Shown: positions 63,286 through 64,000 of the stretch, piece after piece | Numbering within the stretch: the stretch's first letter is position 1 | Layout of the letters: each line of letters starts with the position of its first letter | Assembly (NCBI RefSeq): GCF_026651855.1 | Contig: NZ_CP093281.1 | Location: 62,001-126,000 of the forward strand | Length of the DNA: 64,000 nucleotides | From: Pseudomonas silvicola | GTDB taxonomy: Bacteria; Pseudomonadota; Gammaproteobacteria; Pseudomonadales; Pseudomonadaceae | Direction of reading: 5' to 3' | Made by a program: the position numbers and the translations under genes | Notes under the pieces: generated by a model | The model's input: the letters and a program-made list of their open reading frames with translations, nothing else | Told to the model about the DNA's origin: nothing | Databases searched by the model: none

Positions 63286-64000
63286 TGCCCGAACATTATG
63301 ATGTGATTTTAGTGGGGCCGGCCTGGCTAACGGGCTGATCGGGCTGCAGTTACGCCAGCGTCATCCCCAGCTGCGTGTTCTGATGCTGGAAAGTCACGCG
63401 CATCCGGCCGGTAATCATACCTGGTCCTTCCATCAGGACGATCTCAGCCCCGATCAGCTTCAGTGGCTACAACCGTTGATTGCCACCGCTGGCCCGGATA
63501 TCAGGTGCGTTTCCTAAACTGCGCCGCAATCTCAGCGGAGAATATTGCTCAATCACCTCTGCAGATTTTGCCCAACGGCTTTATGAGGTCATGGCGGATG
63601 ATCTCTGGATCAATACCCCGGTGAATGAGGTGCGACCCACCCAGGTCACCCTGGCCGACCATCGCGTACTGCATGCTGCGGTGGTGATTGACGGTCGTGG
63701 TCTGCAACATACGCCGCATCTGCAACTCGGCTATCAGGCCTTTGTCGGTCAGGAGTGGCATCTGGCTAAGCCTCACGGTTTAACGCAGCCAATCTTGATG
63801 GATGCCACAGTCGATCAGCAGCAAGGCTACCGTTTTGTTTACACCTTACCGCTGAGTGCGGATCGTCTTTTAATTGAAGATACGCACTACATCAATCAGC
63901 CCACGCTGGCAGAGCACACCGCGCGGCAAAATATCGCCGACTACGCCAAAGCGCACCACTGGCCATTGAGTCTTCTGCTGCGTGAGGAGCAGGGTTCGCT
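63282..64000 (+). CDS. crtY: Lycopene beta-cyclase (3' end outside window)
   Basis: FAD/NAD(P)H-dependent enzyme that closes both lycopene ends to beta-rings. About 240 residues visible. HYDVILVGAGLANGLIGLQL (dinucleotide-binding; one G missing near 63316), PAGNHTWSFHQDDLSPDQLQ, AVVIDGRGLQHTPHLQLGYQ, AFVGQEWHLAKPHGLTQPIL, MDATVDQQQGYRFVYTLPLS and LLIEDTHYI. A second break lies near 63500. Start may be 63282 or the adjacent ATG 63285. crtI and crtB should follow outside the window. Confidence 0.93.

Overview
The window comes from an enterobacterium close to Pantoea/Erwinia. The right edge carries crtE-crtX-crtY of a Pantoea-type zeaxanthin glucoside operon, and the rest is accessory metabolism typical of plant-associated Erwiniaceae: gluconate-type dehydrogenase, inositol dehydrogenase, many LysR/GntR/ROK-controlled transporters. 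Three or four toxin-antitoxin modules, a crt operon, and bamA and pckA homologues lying outside their usual chromosomal neighbourhoods suggest a large accessory replicon or island. In many Pantoea the crt operon sits on a megaplasmid (LPP-1). The replicon assignment is inference; no replication, partition or transfer gene is visible.

A dominant technical feature is that most genes are interrupted by one or more single-base frameshifts, mostly missing bases, while conserved motifs continue intact in the neighbouring frame. Several changes compensate each other within a few codons. This looks like uncorrected indel error in the read or assembly rather than mass gene decay, so genes are annotated over their reconstructed full span and the frame breaks are noted.

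Layout: 0-3 kb, a GntR-controlled DUF2848/amidase/DUF4286-like operon; 3-5.5 kb, a LuxR-type regulator and an ACS-family transporter; 5.8-9.4 kb, a three-subunit periplasmic gluconate-type dehydrogenase; 9.6-11.4 kb, a DUF2384 antitoxin with its partner lost, a 9-bp tandem repeat and a Phd/VapC module; 11.4-17 kb, LacI regulator/iolG, pirin/LysR and an MFS pump; 17-26 kb, a divergent peptide-type ABC importer with ROK kinase, ROK repressor and M81 metallopeptidase; 26-27 kb, a PIN toxin/HTH antitoxin with upstream iteron-like repeats; 27-29.3 kb, acyltransferases and an unknown gene; 29.4-35.8 kb, a ROK-repressed sugar ABC importer with PfkB kinase and MalK-type ATPase behind a perfect 25-bp palindrome; 36-40 kb, a BamA homologue and an EmrB-type pump with divergent regulator; 41-49 kb, oxidoreductases, pckA and a PtsJ-like regulator; 49-55 kb, Nudix, GNAT, glutathione peroxidase, a Qnr-family gene with a LexA box, ProP and an MscS channel; 55-61 kb, MazEF, small regulators and three oxidoreductases; 61-64 kb, the crt operon.

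The most notable finding is the qnrB-like gene at 50977-51620. It is preceded by a full CTG-N10-CAG LexA site, so a quinolone-protection protein appears to be under SOS control in a Pantoea-like background. No rRNA, tRNA, CRISPR array, transposase or integrase was seen.
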